64,000 nucleotides of DNA from Arthrobacter sp. UKPF54-2 (GCF_007858535.1 NZ_CP040174.1:744001-808000), one strand, 5' to 3'. Positions 17,969 through 26,994 are shown, numbered from the stretch's first letter. The notes: generated from the sequence alone by a model not told the origin. A program made the numbers and translations.

Positions 17969-18000
17969 GGGACCGGGCGCCGCTGACGGCACCCGGTCCC
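17969..18000 (+). terminator. Probable terminator of the aceA-aceB unit
   Basis: GGGACCGGG pairs with CCCGGTCCC around a ~13-nt loop, 26 bp after the aceB stop. GC-rich stem without a clear T-run, as is common in this group. Confidence 0.6.
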
Positions 18001-18110
18001 GGCCCTCCAGATTTCCGTCCGCCGGGCTGCCACGCCCTTCGCAACAGGCTCCCCGAGATCCGGGGCGGCAGCCCGGCAACGGAACACCCTCCCCGTCACA
18101 CATCACCGGT

Positions 18111-18175
18111 GCGCGAACGGCAATTTGAGGCCCGTGTTTTCTCGGAAAACTCGGGCCTCAAGTGTCCGTTCGCGC
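18111..18175. repeat. Long palindrome, family B (copy B1)
   Basis: GCGCGAACGG (18111-18120) pairs with CCGTTCGCGC (18166-18175), and TTGAGGCCCG with CGGGCCTCAA, with an AT-rich GTTTTC/GAAAAC apex. The 3' 16-mer AAGTGTCCGTTCGCGC is identical in copy B2 (20908-20923). Located between convergent aceB and the CynX-type transporter gene. Confidence 0.9.
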
Positions 18176-18193
18176 TTTTGCGGGGCGGACCGG

Positions 18194-19381
18194 CTAGTGC
18201 GCCTTGGGGATGTGGCGCAGGGACAGCGCACAGCCGAGGATAAACAGGGCCACGGACCCCAGGATCATCAGCAGCGGCCCGGTCCACGAGTCCGAGACGC
18301 CGTGCACGTAGCCCAGCAGCGTGGGGGCCACGGCGCCGAAACTGTAGCCGGCCCCCTGGACAACGGCGGACATCCGGCCCGCCGATGCCTGGTCGCGGGC
18401 CAGCCGGATAATCGCAATAAAGATCAAGGTGATGCCGCCGCCCTGCGCCACCCCGCCGAACGATGACCAGAGCCACCACAGCTCCGGAGCCAGCAGCAGT
18501 CCCACCGGGACCGTCAGCCACAGCGCCCCCAGGGTGAGGCCGACCGCCGTCGTACTGGCGAAGCGCGCCGCCAGCGGGACGCCCAGGCCGCCGGCGATCG
18601 CGAGGATCTGGAACAGTGAGGAGCCGGCCCCGGCCGCCGACGGCGCCAGGCCCAGCTCGTCGGCAAGCAGGCTGGGCAGCCACGCGGTCACGCCGTAGTA
18701 GGAGAACGCCTGGCCGGCGAAACCCGCGGTCAGTGCCACGGTGATCCAGCGCGAGGCCGGCCGTCCCGCTGCCCGGGTGGGATCCGTCCCCGGGATCGCC
18801 TCGGGCCGGAAGGAACGGGCCCCGACGGCCAGCACCCACACGGCAGCCGCCGCGAGCGCGAAAAGTGCGCACGCCGCGATCGCCGGACGCCACCCGAGCA
18901 GTTCCGCCAGCGGGGCCGTGATCATGGACGTGACAAAGGACCCGATGTTCAGCGCCGCGGTGTAGGTGCCCATGGCGGCGCCCTGCTGTGACGGGCTGAA
19001 GTCGCGCCGGATGATCAACGGGACCACGATATTGCCGATCGTAATCGCGACGCCCAGGATCACAGTGCCCAGCATCTCGAGCGCGCCGCCGTCCGCGGAA
19101 CGGACCACGACGCCGAGGAGCACACCCAGCAGAGTGAGCGTGATAGCGAACTCCGGGCCCAGCTTCCGGCCGGTGAGCGAGGCCAGCGGCGCGGCGAGCG
19201 CGAAACACAGCACCGGGATGCCGGTCAGGAACCCGATTTCGACCGGCGAGAAGCCCAGGTCGCTCCGCATGTCTCCGACGACCGGCGCCACCGCGACGAA
19301 CGGGCCGCGCATGTTGAGGGCGATCAGTCCGATTGCGATCATCAACAGCCAGCCGCGGGGGCTCTTCGCCGCCGCGCTCAT
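18194..19381 (-). CDS. MFS transporter, CynX/NimT (cyanate permease-like) family
   Basis: 395 aa from the ATG at 19381. Twelve hydrophobic segments; the start IGLIALNMRGPFVAVAPVVGDMRSDLGFS and the GWRPAIA motif after the fourth/fifth helix are typical of the CynX/NimT subfamily. Members are linked to cyanate or 2-nitroimidazole export, but substrates of actinobacterial ones are unknown. No cynS or cynT is present, so cyanate transport is not supported by context. Divergent from the GNAT gene at 19535. Confidence 0.88.
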   Translation of the reverse strand: MSAAAKSPRGWLLMIAIGLIALNMRGPFVAVAPVVGDMRSDLGFSPVEIGFLTGIPVLCFALAAPLASLTGRKLGPEFAITLTLLGVLLGVVVRSADGGALEMLGTVILGVAITIGNIVVPLIIRRDFSPSQQGAAMGTYTAALNIGSFVTSMITAPLAELLGWRPAIAACALFALAAAAVWVLAVGARSFRPEAIPGTDPTRAAGRPASRWITVALTAGFAGQAFSYYGVTAWLPSLLADELGLAPSAAGAGSSLFQILAIAGGLGVPLAARFASTTAVGLTLGALWLTVPVGLLLAPELWWLWSSFGGVAQGGGITLIFIAIIRLARDQASAGRMSAVVQGAGYSFGAVAPTLLGYVHGVSDSWTGPLLMILGSVALFILGCALSLRHIPKAH

Positions 19382-19534
19382 CCGGCGGTCCGCGGCCCGG
19401 CGGCCTGGCAGAAATATGTTTTCATCAGTCCCATTGCTATCACGGGCCGCCGCGGCCCGCGCGGCGCCCCCGCTACATGACGGCCCGCGCTTCACGAACG
19501 GCACGCGCCGGGGCCACCGGACTAGGGTCTTGGC

Positions 19535-20071
19535 ATGACGCACCTGATCCGGAAGGCCGCCGCCGACGACGCCGGGCCGCTGGCCGAACTCGCCGCCGTC
19601 ACCTTCCCGCTCGCCTGCCCGCCGGAATCCCGGCCCGAGGACATCGCCGCGCACCTGGCGAACACACTCAGCGAGGCCAGCTTCCGCGGCTACCTCGCCG
19701 ATCCGGATGTCACGGTGTTTGTAATCGACGCCGGCGGGGAGCTCCGCGGCTACAGCCTGCTCGTGGACCGCCGCACGGAGGATGCCGAGGTGGACGCGGC
19801 CCTGGGCGCCGGGCGGAGTGTGGAGCTGAGCAAGTGCTATGTCCACCCCGACCACCACGGGATCGGCGCGGCGGCTGAACTTATGCACGCCAGCGTCGCC
19901 GCGGCGGAGGGCATGGGCGCCGCCGGCCTCTGGCTCGGTGTGAACAGCCAGAATGCCCGGGCCATCAGGTTCTATGAGAAGTCGGGCTTCCGGAAAGTCG
20001 GCACGAAGTCCTTCACGCTGGGGGCAAGCGTGGAACACGACTTCGTGATGGAACTCCGTCTCGCCCCTTGA
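19535..20071 (+). CDS. GNAT family N-acetyltransferase
   Basis: 178 aa, ATG. GNAT fold with the acetyl-CoA-binding V-x-P-x-H-x-G-I-G-A-A loop (YVHPDHHGIGAAAELM, residues ~104-119) and the C-terminal N-A-R-A-I-R-F-Y-E-K-S-G-F motif. Acceptor substrate unknown. Followed 52 bp later by the DsbA-like gene on the same strand; possible two-gene unit. Confidence 0.88.
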   Translation: MTHLIRKAAADDAGPLAELAAVTFPLACPPESRPEDIAAHLANTLSEASFRGYLADPDVTVFVIDAGGELRGYSLLVDRRTEDAEVDAALGAGRSVELSKCYVHPDHHGIGAAAELMHASVAAAEGMGAAGLWLGVNSQNARAIRFYEKSGFRKVGTKSFTLGASVEHDFVMELRLAP

Positions 20072-20122
20072 CCCCACAGCATGGGCGGGAATGGTCCGGG
20101 CACGTGCTCGGTTATCGCCAGC

Positions 20123-20836
20123 ATGAAGATTGAGATCTGGTCCGACGTGGCCTGCCCCTGGTGCTACATCGGCAAGCGCCGCTTTGAAACTGCCCTCGCG
20201 GCCTTCCCGCACCGCGACGAGGTCGATGTGCAGTGGCGCAGCTTCCAGCTGGATCCCTCCCTGCCCGAGCATTACGACGGCACCGAACTGGACTACCTGT
20301 GCACGCGTAAGGGCATGGCCCCGGAGCAGGTCGCCGGCATGTTTGAGCACGTGGCCTCCCTGGCCGGCGCCGAGGGCCTCAACTACCGCTTCGACGCCGT
20401 CGTAGTGGCCAACAGCTTCACCGCGCACCGCCTGATCCACCTCGCCGCGGCACACGGGAAGCAGGACGCCGCGAAGGAACGGCTCCTCAGCGACCACTTC
20501 GAGCACGGCCGCGACATCGGCAGCCGCGAGTACCTGACCTCGCTCGGCCTCGACCTCGGGATCGGCGCCGGCGAACTGGACGAGCTGTTCAGCACCGACA
20601 AATACGCCGACGACGTCCAGCACGACTTCGCGGAGGCCCGCGCCCTCGGCATCAGCGGGGTGCCGTTCTTTGTGATCGACCGGAAATTCGGGCTCTCGGG
20701 CGCCCAGGCTCCGGAAACCTTCAGCGCGGCCCTGGATCAGGCCTGGCAGGAAAGCCACCCGCTGGTGATGGCCGACGCCGGTGCTGCCGCCGGGGCGGAC
20801 GCCGGTGCATGCGGCCCGGACGGCTGCCCTGTCTGA
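20123..20836 (+). CDS. DsbA family oxidoreductase, FrnE-like (2-hydroxychromene-2-carboxylate isomerase/DsbA superfamily)
   Basis: 237 aa from the ATG at 20123. Starts MKIEIWSDVACPWCYIGKRRFE with a CPWC active site (C11, C14), lacks a signal peptide, and has the helical insertion plus cis-Pro motif GVPFFVIDRKFGLSGAQ of the FrnE group. FrnE-type proteins are cytoplasmic dithiol oxidoreductases implicated in oxidative stress in other bacteria. The C-terminus ends in an Ala/Gly-rich tail with CGPDGCPV, a third Cys pair that could interact with the active site or bind metal. Confidence 0.9.
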   Translation: MKIEIWSDVACPWCYIGKRRFETALAAFPHRDEVDVQWRSFQLDPSLPEHYDGTELDYLCTRKGMAPEQVAGMFEHVASLAGAEGLNYRFDAVVVANSFTAHRLIHLAAAHGKQDAAKERLLSDHFEHGRDIGSREYLTSLGLDLGIGAGELDELFSTDKYADDVQHDFAEARALGISGVPFFVIDRKFGLSGAQAPETFSAALDQAWQESHPLVMADAGAAAGADAGACGPDGCPV

Positions 20837-20865
20837 GGCTGGTCCCCCGGCAGCCTCCCGAACCA

Positions 20866-20923
20866 GCGCGAACGCACCCCTGCGGCCCCAAAAAGCCGCG
20901 GGGCCCCAAGTGTCCGTTCGCGC
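20866..20923. repeat. Long palindrome, family B (copy B2)
   Basis: GCGCGAACG (20866-20874) pairs with CGTTCGCGC (20915-20923); inner arms GCGGCCCC/GGGGCC surround an A-rich apex. The 3' 16-mer AAGTGTCCGTTCGCGC is identical to B1. Between convergent genes; ends one base before the neighbouring stop codon. Confidence 0.88.
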
Positions 20924-20924
20924 G

Positions 20925-21182
20925 TCAGGCGGGCTGCGCCAGGGCTGCCGGGACGTTGGCCCCGAGGCCCGGCGTGGCCGCGGACCGGACAATGTCCAGT
21001 GCCTCGACGTCGAGCAGCTTCCGGGCACCCGTCCGGGCATCCAGGATCCAGAACAGTTCCATCAGCGGGATGGTCTGCGTGACCCGTCCGCGGTGGAACA
21101 GCTTGCCGTTGTGCCACGCCTCGATCTGATCCCCCACGGCCAGTTCCCCGCACGTCCGGATCGTCGTGCCATTCGCGTCCAT
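20925..21182 (-). CDS. Small conserved hypothetical protein
   Basis: 85 aa from the ATG at 21182; an open extension upstream is Arg-rich and not needed. Beta-rich soluble protein (TIRTCGELAVGDQIEAWHNGKLFHRGRVTQTIP, then LFWILDARTGARKLLDVEALDIVR). The pattern of short strands resembles small SH3/hook-like domains but I recognise no family. Stop codon abuts palindrome B2. Confidence 0.65.
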   Translation of the reverse strand: MDANGTTIRTCGELAVGDQIEAWHNGKLFHRGRVTQTIPLMELFWILDARTGARKLLDVEALDIVRSAATPGLGANVPAALAQPA

Positions 21183-21360
21183 TGCCAGTTCCTCCCCCTC
21201 GGCGCCCCGCCGTCGGGGAGCCCTTGCCACCAGCATGCCCGGGCGATGTTTCGCCGCGGTTTCCGGGGTGTGAGGTTCTCGCGTCGCCGACGGCGCCCCG
21301 CCCGGCAGTGCCCGCCGGAACTTGGCCGCTTTTACTGACAGATGGGGCTAAAGTGTCCGT

Positions 21361-21999
21361 ATGCCCAGGATTTCGGCCGCGAGCAACGCCGCCCAACGTG
21401 CCGAGACGCAGCGCCGCATCCTGACAGCTTTCGGCGAACTGCTCTTCACGCACGGGCTGCCGGGCCTGACCATGACCGACGTCGCCCGGCACGCCCGGAT
21501 CGGCCGCACGGCCGTCTACAACTACTACGCGGACATTGAAGAGCTGCTCATCGCCTACGCCCTGGACGAGACCGAGCGCTTCCTGGTCGAGCTGCGCGAT
21601 TCGCTCGCGTCGCTGGAGAACCCGGTGGAGCGCCTGGCCCTTTACGTGCGCGCCCAGGTGGCCGACCTGAGCCGGCGGCACCTGCCGCCGGGGCCGGCCA
21701 TGGGCGCGGTCCTGTCCCCCGCTTCCTTCGCCAAGCTGGCGGACCACGTGGGCGAACTCAGCCTTCTGCTCCAGGACATCCTGCGCGACGGCATGGCGCA
21801 GGGGTACCTCCCCGAGGCGGACATCACCCAGCTCGCCCAGCTCATCCACGGCACTCTCTCCTCCAGCGCCGCCCGGGGCGACGGGGCCGGCGCGGAGCCG
21901 GAGGCGGAAGCCCGGATCGCACGGACGGTGCGGTTCATCCAGCTGGGCGCCGGCGCCAGGTTCGACGACGACGGCCGCCCCCTCCGCAGCGCCGCGTAG
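21361..21999 (+). CDS. TetR family transcriptional regulator
   Basis: 212 aa, ATG. N-terminal HTH (RRILTAFGELLFTHGLPGLTMTDVARHARIGRTAVYNYYADIEEL, residues ~20-62) is canonical TetR; the C-terminal half is a helical ligand-binding domain with no specific signature. The neighbouring genes do not point to a regulated pathway. It could control the convergent or upstream divergent small gene at 20925-21182, which begins 178 bp away. Confidence 0.9.
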   Translation: MPRISAASNAAQRAETQRRILTAFGELLFTHGLPGLTMTDVARHARIGRTAVYNYYADIEELLIAYALDETERFLVELRDSLASLENPVERLALYVRAQVADLSRRHLPPGPAMGAVLSPASFAKLADHVGELSLLLQDILRDGMAQGYLPEADITQLAQLIHGTLSSSAARGDGAGAEPEAEARIARTVRFIQLGAGARFDDDGRPLRSAA

Positions 22000-22043
22000 C
22001 CGCACTCGATGCCGGAGCTCCCAGCCGCAAACGCGGCGGCGGC

Positions 22044-22724
22044 TCAGGGGTTGGGGCTGGGCGGTACGAGGGTAGGAACGACCGGCCATTTGGGATCGTC
22101 CACGACGCGGCGGGTTTCCCGCGGGCAGCTGAGCTTGCCGGGCGTCTGGTCCACGAGTTCCGGTTTGGCCAGGTCCTTGAAGTCGCCGGTGAGGATGACG
22201 TCCACGCTCGGGTCGCTGCGGCCGTCCTGGACGTAGTCCGAGCCGGGAAGGTTGCGCTGGACACTGAATGCCGCGGACTGGCCGGCGGCGCCGGATACCA
22301 CCAGCGCCACCCCGCGGTAGCCGCTCTGCGTGTTGCCCACGGAACCCACCACAAACTTGCGCGCCAGGAACTCGTCGGCAACCGTCCGGGCCAGGCCCGG
22401 ACGACTGGTGGAGTTGTAGACGTTCAGGTTGATCTTGTCGTGCGGTGTGTAGTCGAACGACGCATCCGGGCACAGCGACGCGGCCGCCTGGCTGCGCTCC
22501 GTCGTCGGGATTTTAATTTGGCCGTTCATGATGGCGAGGGCCACCACAATGGCGGCAGTAACCAGCCCGACCAGGAGCACCAGGACCACCCCGTGCAGAA
22601 TCCGCCGGCGCATCCGCACCGGGTTTTCCAGCTCGTCCTGCTCCACGAACGTGGCCCGCAATTCGGAGCCGGTGATGACGTGGTGCCCGTGCAGGACGGT
22701 GGGGTCCTTTGGCGTCCTAGCCAT
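22044..22724 (-). CDS. Membrane-anchored LytR C-terminal domain protein
   Basis: 226 aa, ATG. One transmembrane helix (residues ~43-66, LHGVVLVLLVGLVTAAIVVALAIM) with a short cytoplasmic N-terminus, then an extracytoplasmic LytR_C domain (INLNVYNSTSRPGLARTVADEFLARKF, residues ~97-185). LytR_C modules are found attached to or near LytR-CpsA-Psr glycopolymer ligases; here the ligase domain is absent. Its start overlaps by 8 bp the end of the upstream gene at 22717-23019, so they are likely cotranscribed. Confidence 0.85.
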   Translation of the reverse strand: MARTPKDPTVLHGHHVITGSELRATFVEQDELENPVRMRRRILHGVVLVLLVGLVTAAIVVALAIMNGQIKIPTTERSQAAASLCPDASFDYTPHDKINLNVYNSTSRPGLARTVADEFLARKFVVGSVGNTQSGYRGVALVVSGAAGQSAAFSVQRNLPGSDYVQDGRSDPSVDVILTGDFKDLAKPELVDQTPGKLSCPRETRRVVDDPKWPVVPTLVPPSPNP

Positions 22725-23019
22725 TTATCACCAGGACGCGGGCGTGGATCGCGGTGCGCTGGTGCAGTGCAGTGCGGACTGCACGGTGCAGCCCGTCCTC
22801 GAGGTAGAGCACGCCGCGGAACTCGACCACGTGCGGGAACAGGTCGCCGAAGAAGGTCGAGTCCTCGGCCAGCAGGGCCTCAAGGTCCAGGGTGCGTTTG
22901 GTGGTCACGAGTTCGTCCAGCCGGACCGGGCGCGGCGGCAGCGCCGCCCAATCCTTGGGCGTGTTGAAACCATGGTCGGGGTACGGGCGTCCCTCGCCCA
23001 CAGCTTTAAAGATCACCAT
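22717..23019 (-). CDS. Small conserved protein, often labelled VapB-family antitoxin; function unproven
   Basis: 100 aa, ATG. Begins MVIFKAVGEGRPYPDHGF and contains LVTTKRTLDLEALLAEDSTFFGDLFPHVVEF. Proteins of this type in Micrococcales are frequently given a VapB antitoxin label. I see no ribbon-helix-helix or AbrB motif that I would trust, and the gene downstream is a LytR_C membrane protein, not a PIN-domain VapC toxin. The 8-bp overlap with that gene suggests a shared, non-toxin role, possibly at the cell envelope. Confidence 0.7.
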   Translation of the reverse strand: MVIFKAVGEGRPYPDHGFNTPKDWAALPPRPVRLDELVTTKRTLDLEALLAEDSTFFGDLFPHVVEFRGVLYLEDGLHRAVRTALHQRTAIHARVLVING

Positions 23020-23156
23020 GCAAGCCTAAGGAAGATCCCTGGCCAGGGGAATCACTGAGGCCACGGCGCCGGAGGTTGTGGCCAAACAGTGACCATTTGT
23101 CACTGAAATGCCGTAACGGCGGGGCGAACCGGCGCCCCGGCTGAGAGAATGGGGGC

Positions 23157-24068
23157 ATGACTTCACCCGAGACCTCCGCCCTGCCGCCCTCGGCCCCGCC
23201 GCTGGCGCTGCTGCTCGACGTCGACGGTCCGGTGGCGAGCCCGCTGACCCGCACCGTCCGTCCCGGCATCATCGCGGACCTCCTCGCCCTGGCGTCCGCC
23301 GGGATTCCGGTCATCTTCAACACCGGCCGTTCGGACGCCTTCATCCGCGAACAGGTGATGGGGCCGATGATCGCCGCAGGCATGCCGGCAGGGCTCCTCA
23401 TCCACGCCGTCTGCGAGAAAGGCGCGGTGTGGTTCAGCTTCACCGCGGCCGGACCTGGCCCGGTCCACGTGGACCAGGACCTCGCCATCCCTACGGCGTT
23501 CGGGGACGACGTGCGCCGGCTCGTCGCGGAGGACTACGCCACCCACATGTTCTACGACGAGACCAAGCTGGCGATGGTCTCCGTGGAGCAGCACGTCGCC
23601 GTCGCCAACTCCGATTACCGCGAGGAACAGGCTCTGTTCGACGCCGATGCCATGGAACTCATGCGCCGCCACGGCCTGGGGGTGGTGCGCCTGGACCACC
23701 ATGCCCCGGACAGCGACGACCAGGTCGACTACCGCGTGGATCCGACGATCATCTCCACCGATATCGAATCCGTCCGGCTCGGCAAGGACCTGGGCGCCAG
23801 CCGAGCCGTCGAGCTGCTGGCGGCCCAGGGCATCACCCCGCAGGCCTGGCGGACGGTGGGCGACTCGCGCACGGACTACGCCATGGCGGACTGGCTGCAC
23901 CACAATGACCACCCGGTGAAGCACGTGGACGTTCGTCCCGCCGACGGCATTCCGGTCAAGCCCTACGCGGTCCTGACCGCCGCCGACTTGGGCCTGGGCG
24001 CCGACGTCATCCACGACGACGCCGGCGCGGCGTTCCTGACCCACTGGCGCGCCGCCCTGGCCGGCTGA
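23157..24068 (+). CDS. HAD-superfamily hydrolase-like protein
   Basis: 303 aa, ATG. HAD motif I is LLLDVDGPV (D21, D23), motif II is the Thr of FNTGRSDAF near residue 59, and motif IV is VGDSRTDYAMADWL near residue 239. This layout resembles Cof/SPP-type HAD phosphatases acting on sugar or small phosphates. The substrate is unknown. The stop codon falls in a 10-bp triplicated repeat that separates it from the Stealth gene. Confidence 0.82.
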   Translation: MTSPETSALPPSAPPLALLLDVDGPVASPLTRTVRPGIIADLLALASAGIPVIFNTGRSDAFIREQVMGPMIAAGMPAGLLIHAVCEKGAVWFSFTAAGPGPVHVDQDLAIPTAFGDDVRRLVAEDYATHMFYDETKLAMVSVEQHVAVANSDYREEQALFDADAMELMRRHGLGVVRLDHHAPDSDDQVDYRVDPTIISTDIESVRLGKDLGASRAVELLAAQGITPQAWRTVGDSRTDYAMADWLHHNDHPVKHVDVRPADGIPVKPYAVLTAADLGLGADVIHDDAGAAFLTHWRAALAG

Positions 24069-24092
24069 TTTTGGCTGATTTTGGCTGATTTT
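24063..24092. repeat. Perfect triplication of a 10-bp unit
   Basis: GGCTGATTTT occurs three times without change at 24063, 24073 and 24083, covering the stop of the HAD gene. The unit is about one helical turn. Probably replication slippage. Confidence 0.95.
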
Positions 24093-24140
24093 CCCTGCTG
24101 GGAAGCCGGTTTGGCGGGCGTTTTTGCGCCCCGCGATATC

Positions 24141-25781
24141 ATGCAGTTACAGATCCACACACCTTCCACAGCTCGGAGAGACGACATTACGGACGCATTG
24201 ATCCAGGACGAGATTTACTACGGCAGCCAGGCCGGCGAGGAGGACCACGCCCACGCGGAGGTCACTTCGGCCGCCGCCGTTGCCAGGTTCCGCACCCGCC
24301 CCGACGTGGTACGCCGGCACGGCCGGTATGCGCTGATCAATGACAACCGCACGCCGTACCAGGCCATGGTGGAGGACCTGCTTTTCCTGCGCTCGGTGCT
24401 GGCCGGCGCCAACCTGGACTACCTGCTGGTCCGCGGCAATAACGACCGTCCGGTCATTGCGGTGGACTGGAAGAACCGCCGGGAGCTGCGGGCCGCCCTG
24501 GTCGAGGCCTGCCGGGACGAGCCGTTCTACTCCATGACCGTGGACGCAAAGAAGAAGTCCTCGGTGCTGGTGGCCGACGGAGAGCTGTCACCGAACCGCC
24601 AGGGCCGCATCTTCCGGCTGTACCGGCCCCGGGTGGAACCGGAGGGCGGCCTCGAGTTCGGCGCCTCGGCCGGGGTCCAGCTGGAGCTCTGGAGCTTCGA
24701 GGGCGACCAACTGATCCTGCCGATCGAAAACTCGCTGACCCGGCGGACCCTGCTGGCCCAGGACGCGGTCCGCGGCACCGTTGAACGCTACGGCCACACC
24801 TGGCCCACCATCGAGAACATGTTCGCCGACCATGCCAGCGACATCAACTTCGATATCGATCTGGTGTTTTCGTGGGTCGACGGCAGCTCCCCCGAGTACA
24901 TCGCCGCCCGCCGGGCCCGGATGGCCGGCGTCGTCGTGGGCGAGGGGGATGACCACGAGGCCCGCTTCCGCCAGATCAACGAGCTGAAATACGCGCTGCG
25001 CTCGGTCTACATGTTCGCGCCGTGGATCCGGCGGATTTTCATTGCCACTGACTCCCCGGCCCCGGCCTGGCTCGCGGACCACCCGAGCGTGACGATCGTG
25101 CGCAGCGAGGAGTTCTTCGCCGACCCGTCGGTGCTGCCAACGCACAATTCCCAGGCGGTCGAGTGCCAACTCCACCACATCGAGGGCCTCTCCGAGCATT
25201 TCCTGTACTCCAATGACGACATGTTCTTCGGCCGAGCCGTGCGGCCGGACATGTTCTTCACCCCGGGCGGGATCACCAAGTTCATCGAGGCGGAGACGCG
25301 CATCGGCCTGGGCGACAACGCCGCGGAGCGCAGCGGGTTCGAAAACGCGGCGCGGGTGAACCGGAAGCTGCTCTGGGACCGCTTCGGCCGGATCACCACC
25401 CGCCACCTCGAACACACCGCCGCTCCGCTTCGACGCAGCGTGGTTGCCCAGATGGAGCAGGAGTTCCCGGACGAGTTCGCCAAGACGGCGGCCAGCAGGT
25501 TCCGCGGTGCGGACAACATCTCGGTGACGAATTCGTTCTACCACTACTACGCGCTGCTGACCGGCCGGGCCGTGACCCAGACGGCGGCGAAGGTGAGGTA
25601 CGTGGACACCACGGCCCGGGCTGGCCTGAACTACCTGCCCAAGCTGCTCTCCAAGCGGAACATGGACTTCTTCTGCCTCAACGACGGAAGCTTTCCGGAG
25701 GTACCGGCCGAGGAACGCGCCGAACTCGTAACGGATTTCCTGGAGAAGTACTTCCCGATCAAGGCGCCCTGGGAAAAGTAG
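24141..25781 (+). CDS. Stealth family protein (sugar-phosphate transferase)
   Basis: 546 aa from the ATG at 24141. That ATG has no clear ribosome site, and a TTG at 24198 preceded by GGAGAG is an alternative, so the start is uncertain. All four Stealth conserved regions are visible: CR1 IDLVFSWVDGSSPEY (~residue 240), CR2 ELKYALRSVYMFAPWIRRIF (~285), CR3 HLEHTAAPLRRSV (~425) and CR4 NSFYHYYALLTGR (~465), plus HFLYSNDDMFFGR. Stealth enzymes transfer hexose-1-phosphates to build phosphodiester-linked capsule or wall polymers; the family spans bacteria and metazoan GlcNAc-phosphotransferase. No capsule locus is nearby. Confidence 0.9.
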   Translation: MQLQIHTPSTARRDDITDALIQDEIYYGSQAGEEDHAHAEVTSAAAVARFRTRPDVVRRHGRYALINDNRTPYQAMVEDLLFLRSVLAGANLDYLLVRGNNDRPVIAVDWKNRRELRAALVEACRDEPFYSMTVDAKKKSSVLVADGELSPNRQGRIFRLYRPRVEPEGGLEFGASAGVQLELWSFEGDQLILPIENSLTRRTLLAQDAVRGTVERYGHTWPTIENMFADHASDINFDIDLVFSWVDGSSPEYIAARRARMAGVVVGEGDDHEARFRQINELKYALRSVYMFAPWIRRIFIATDSPAPAWLADHPSVTIVRSEEFFADPSVLPTHNSQAVECQLHHIEGLSEHFLYSNDDMFFGRAVRPDMFFTPGGITKFIEAETRIGLGDNAAERSGFENAARVNRKLLWDRFGRITTRHLEHTAAPLRRSVVAQMEQEFPDEFAKTAASRFRGADNISVTNSFYHYYALLTGRAVTQTAAKVRYVDTTARAGLNYLPKLLSKRNMDFFCLNDGSFPEVPAEERAELVTDFLEKYFPIKAPWEK

Positions 25782-25842
25782 CGCGGGCTCCCTTGGCGCT
25801 GCCTCCCGCAGCGGGAACGGTAGCGGCGGGATAGGCGGGCGG

Positions 25843-26787
25843 CTAGTTGAGCGTGGTCATCCGGCGGTCATGGGATGCCTTCGCCGGATCCTCGGGCCGA
25901 GCCTGGGCCGGAATCCGGATGCCTGCGGCGGCAATGCGCCGTTGCGTTTCCTCCGCCGTAACGAACTCGCCCACCGCGGGCAGGGTGTCGCCCACTTGCA
26001 CCACAGAGTGCACAATCGTGTGCTCGTAAACGTGGACCAGATTGAAGGACTGCCCGCTGTCCCGGCCCCGGCTTCCGCCCACGGGGACATTCAGGTCCTG
26101 GGTGTAGCAGGTGGCCGACGCAACCGAGACGGGGATGCCGGCGAACGTGGCTGACGTCGAGTAGTGCAGGTGCCCGCCCAGGATGGTGCGCACGTCGGAG
26201 TTGCGGAGCACGCCGGCGAGCGCGGATTGGCCGCGGAGTTCGACCAGCACCGCCAGGTCCAGCACGGAAGGCACCGGCGGGTGGTGCAGGGCCAGGATGG
26301 TGCCGTCCGGCGCCGGGGTGGCGAGTTCCGCGGCGAGCCACTCCAACTGCTGCGGGGTGAGTTCGCCATGGTGGAAGCCCGGCACCGAGGTGTCCAGGGT
26401 GATGATCCGAAGGCCGTCGATGAAGTAACTGTGGTCCACGGGGGCGTCGTCGGCCGGCTGGTCCAGGAGCCCGGTGCGGAAGTTGGCCCGGTCGTCGTGG
26501 TTGCCCATCGCCCAGATGACCTTGGCCCCCATTGCCCTGCAGGCCGGGTCCACGATGGTGCGGAGCTTCGCATACGCCTCCGCCTCGCCGCGGTCGGCCA
26601 GATCGCCGGTGAAAATCACGGCTTCAGGGCGCGCACCGGAGGCACGCACCTGGTCGAAGAGTTGTCTGAGCCGGGAGTCGCTGTCCACCACACCGTGCAG
26701 AGGATCCGGGCCTCCCAGCAAATGCGGATCGCTCAAGTGGAGTAGGAAATGCCGTGGCCGGGGGTGCTCGGCCTCGATGAGCTCCAT
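25843..26787 (-). CDS. Metallophosphoesterase (CpdA/cyclic-nucleotide phosphodiesterase-like)
   Basis: 314 aa from the ATG at 26787 with AGGAAGG upstream. Calcineurin-like motifs in order: LHLSDPHLL (residues ~14-22), [14 protein letters not shown] (~61), [11 protein letters not shown] (~96), LALHHPP (~170) and LGGHLHYS (~207). The set matches class III phosphodiesterases such as CpdA or GlpQ-like diesterases. cAMP versus glycerophosphodiester specificity cannot be decided from sequence. Follows the formaldehyde dehydrogenase gene on the same strand, separated by a palindrome. Confidence 0.88.
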   Translation of the reverse strand: MELIEAEHPRPRHFLLHLSDPHLLGGPDPLHGVVDSDSRLRQLFDQVRASGARPEAVIFTGDLADRGEAEAYAKLRTIVDPACRAMGAKVIWAMGNHDDRANFRTGLLDQPADDAPVDHSYFIDGLRIITLDTSVPGFHHGELTPQQLEWLAAELATPAPDGTILALHHPPVPSVLDLAVLVELRGQSALAGVLRNSDVRTILGGHLHYSTSATFAGIPVSVASATCYTQDLNVPVGGSRGRDSGQSFNLVHVYEHTIVHSVVQVGDTLPAVGEFVTAEETQRRIAAAGIRIPAQARPEDPAKASHDRRMTTLN

Positions 26788-26910
26788 TGCAACCTTCCTG
26801 GTTGGGTGGAGGCAGTTGTCTCCAGCGTCCCTCTCAGTAATATCTATCCAACCAGACATTCGGCCAGCAGTGTGCAAACTCAAGTAGGCATGTTTGAAAA
26901 AAGGCAATAA

Positions 26911-26983
26911 CCGAGTATTCCGGCGGACACATACCTGCTCAGGTATATGTAGGTTGGTGTCCGCCGGAAAGTGGATTACTCGG
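26911..26983 (-). terminator. Long imperfect palindrome downstream of formaldehyde dehydrogenase
   Basis: TTCCGGCGGACAC pairs with GTGTCCGCCGGAA, flanked by CCGAGTA/TACTCGG with a 7-nt bulge; ATACCTG/CAGGTAT forms an inner hairpin. On the minus strand the stem comes ~12 bp after the dehydrogenase stop, so it is probably its terminator. Confidence 0.7.
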
Positions 26984-26994
26984 CCCGGTGGCGG

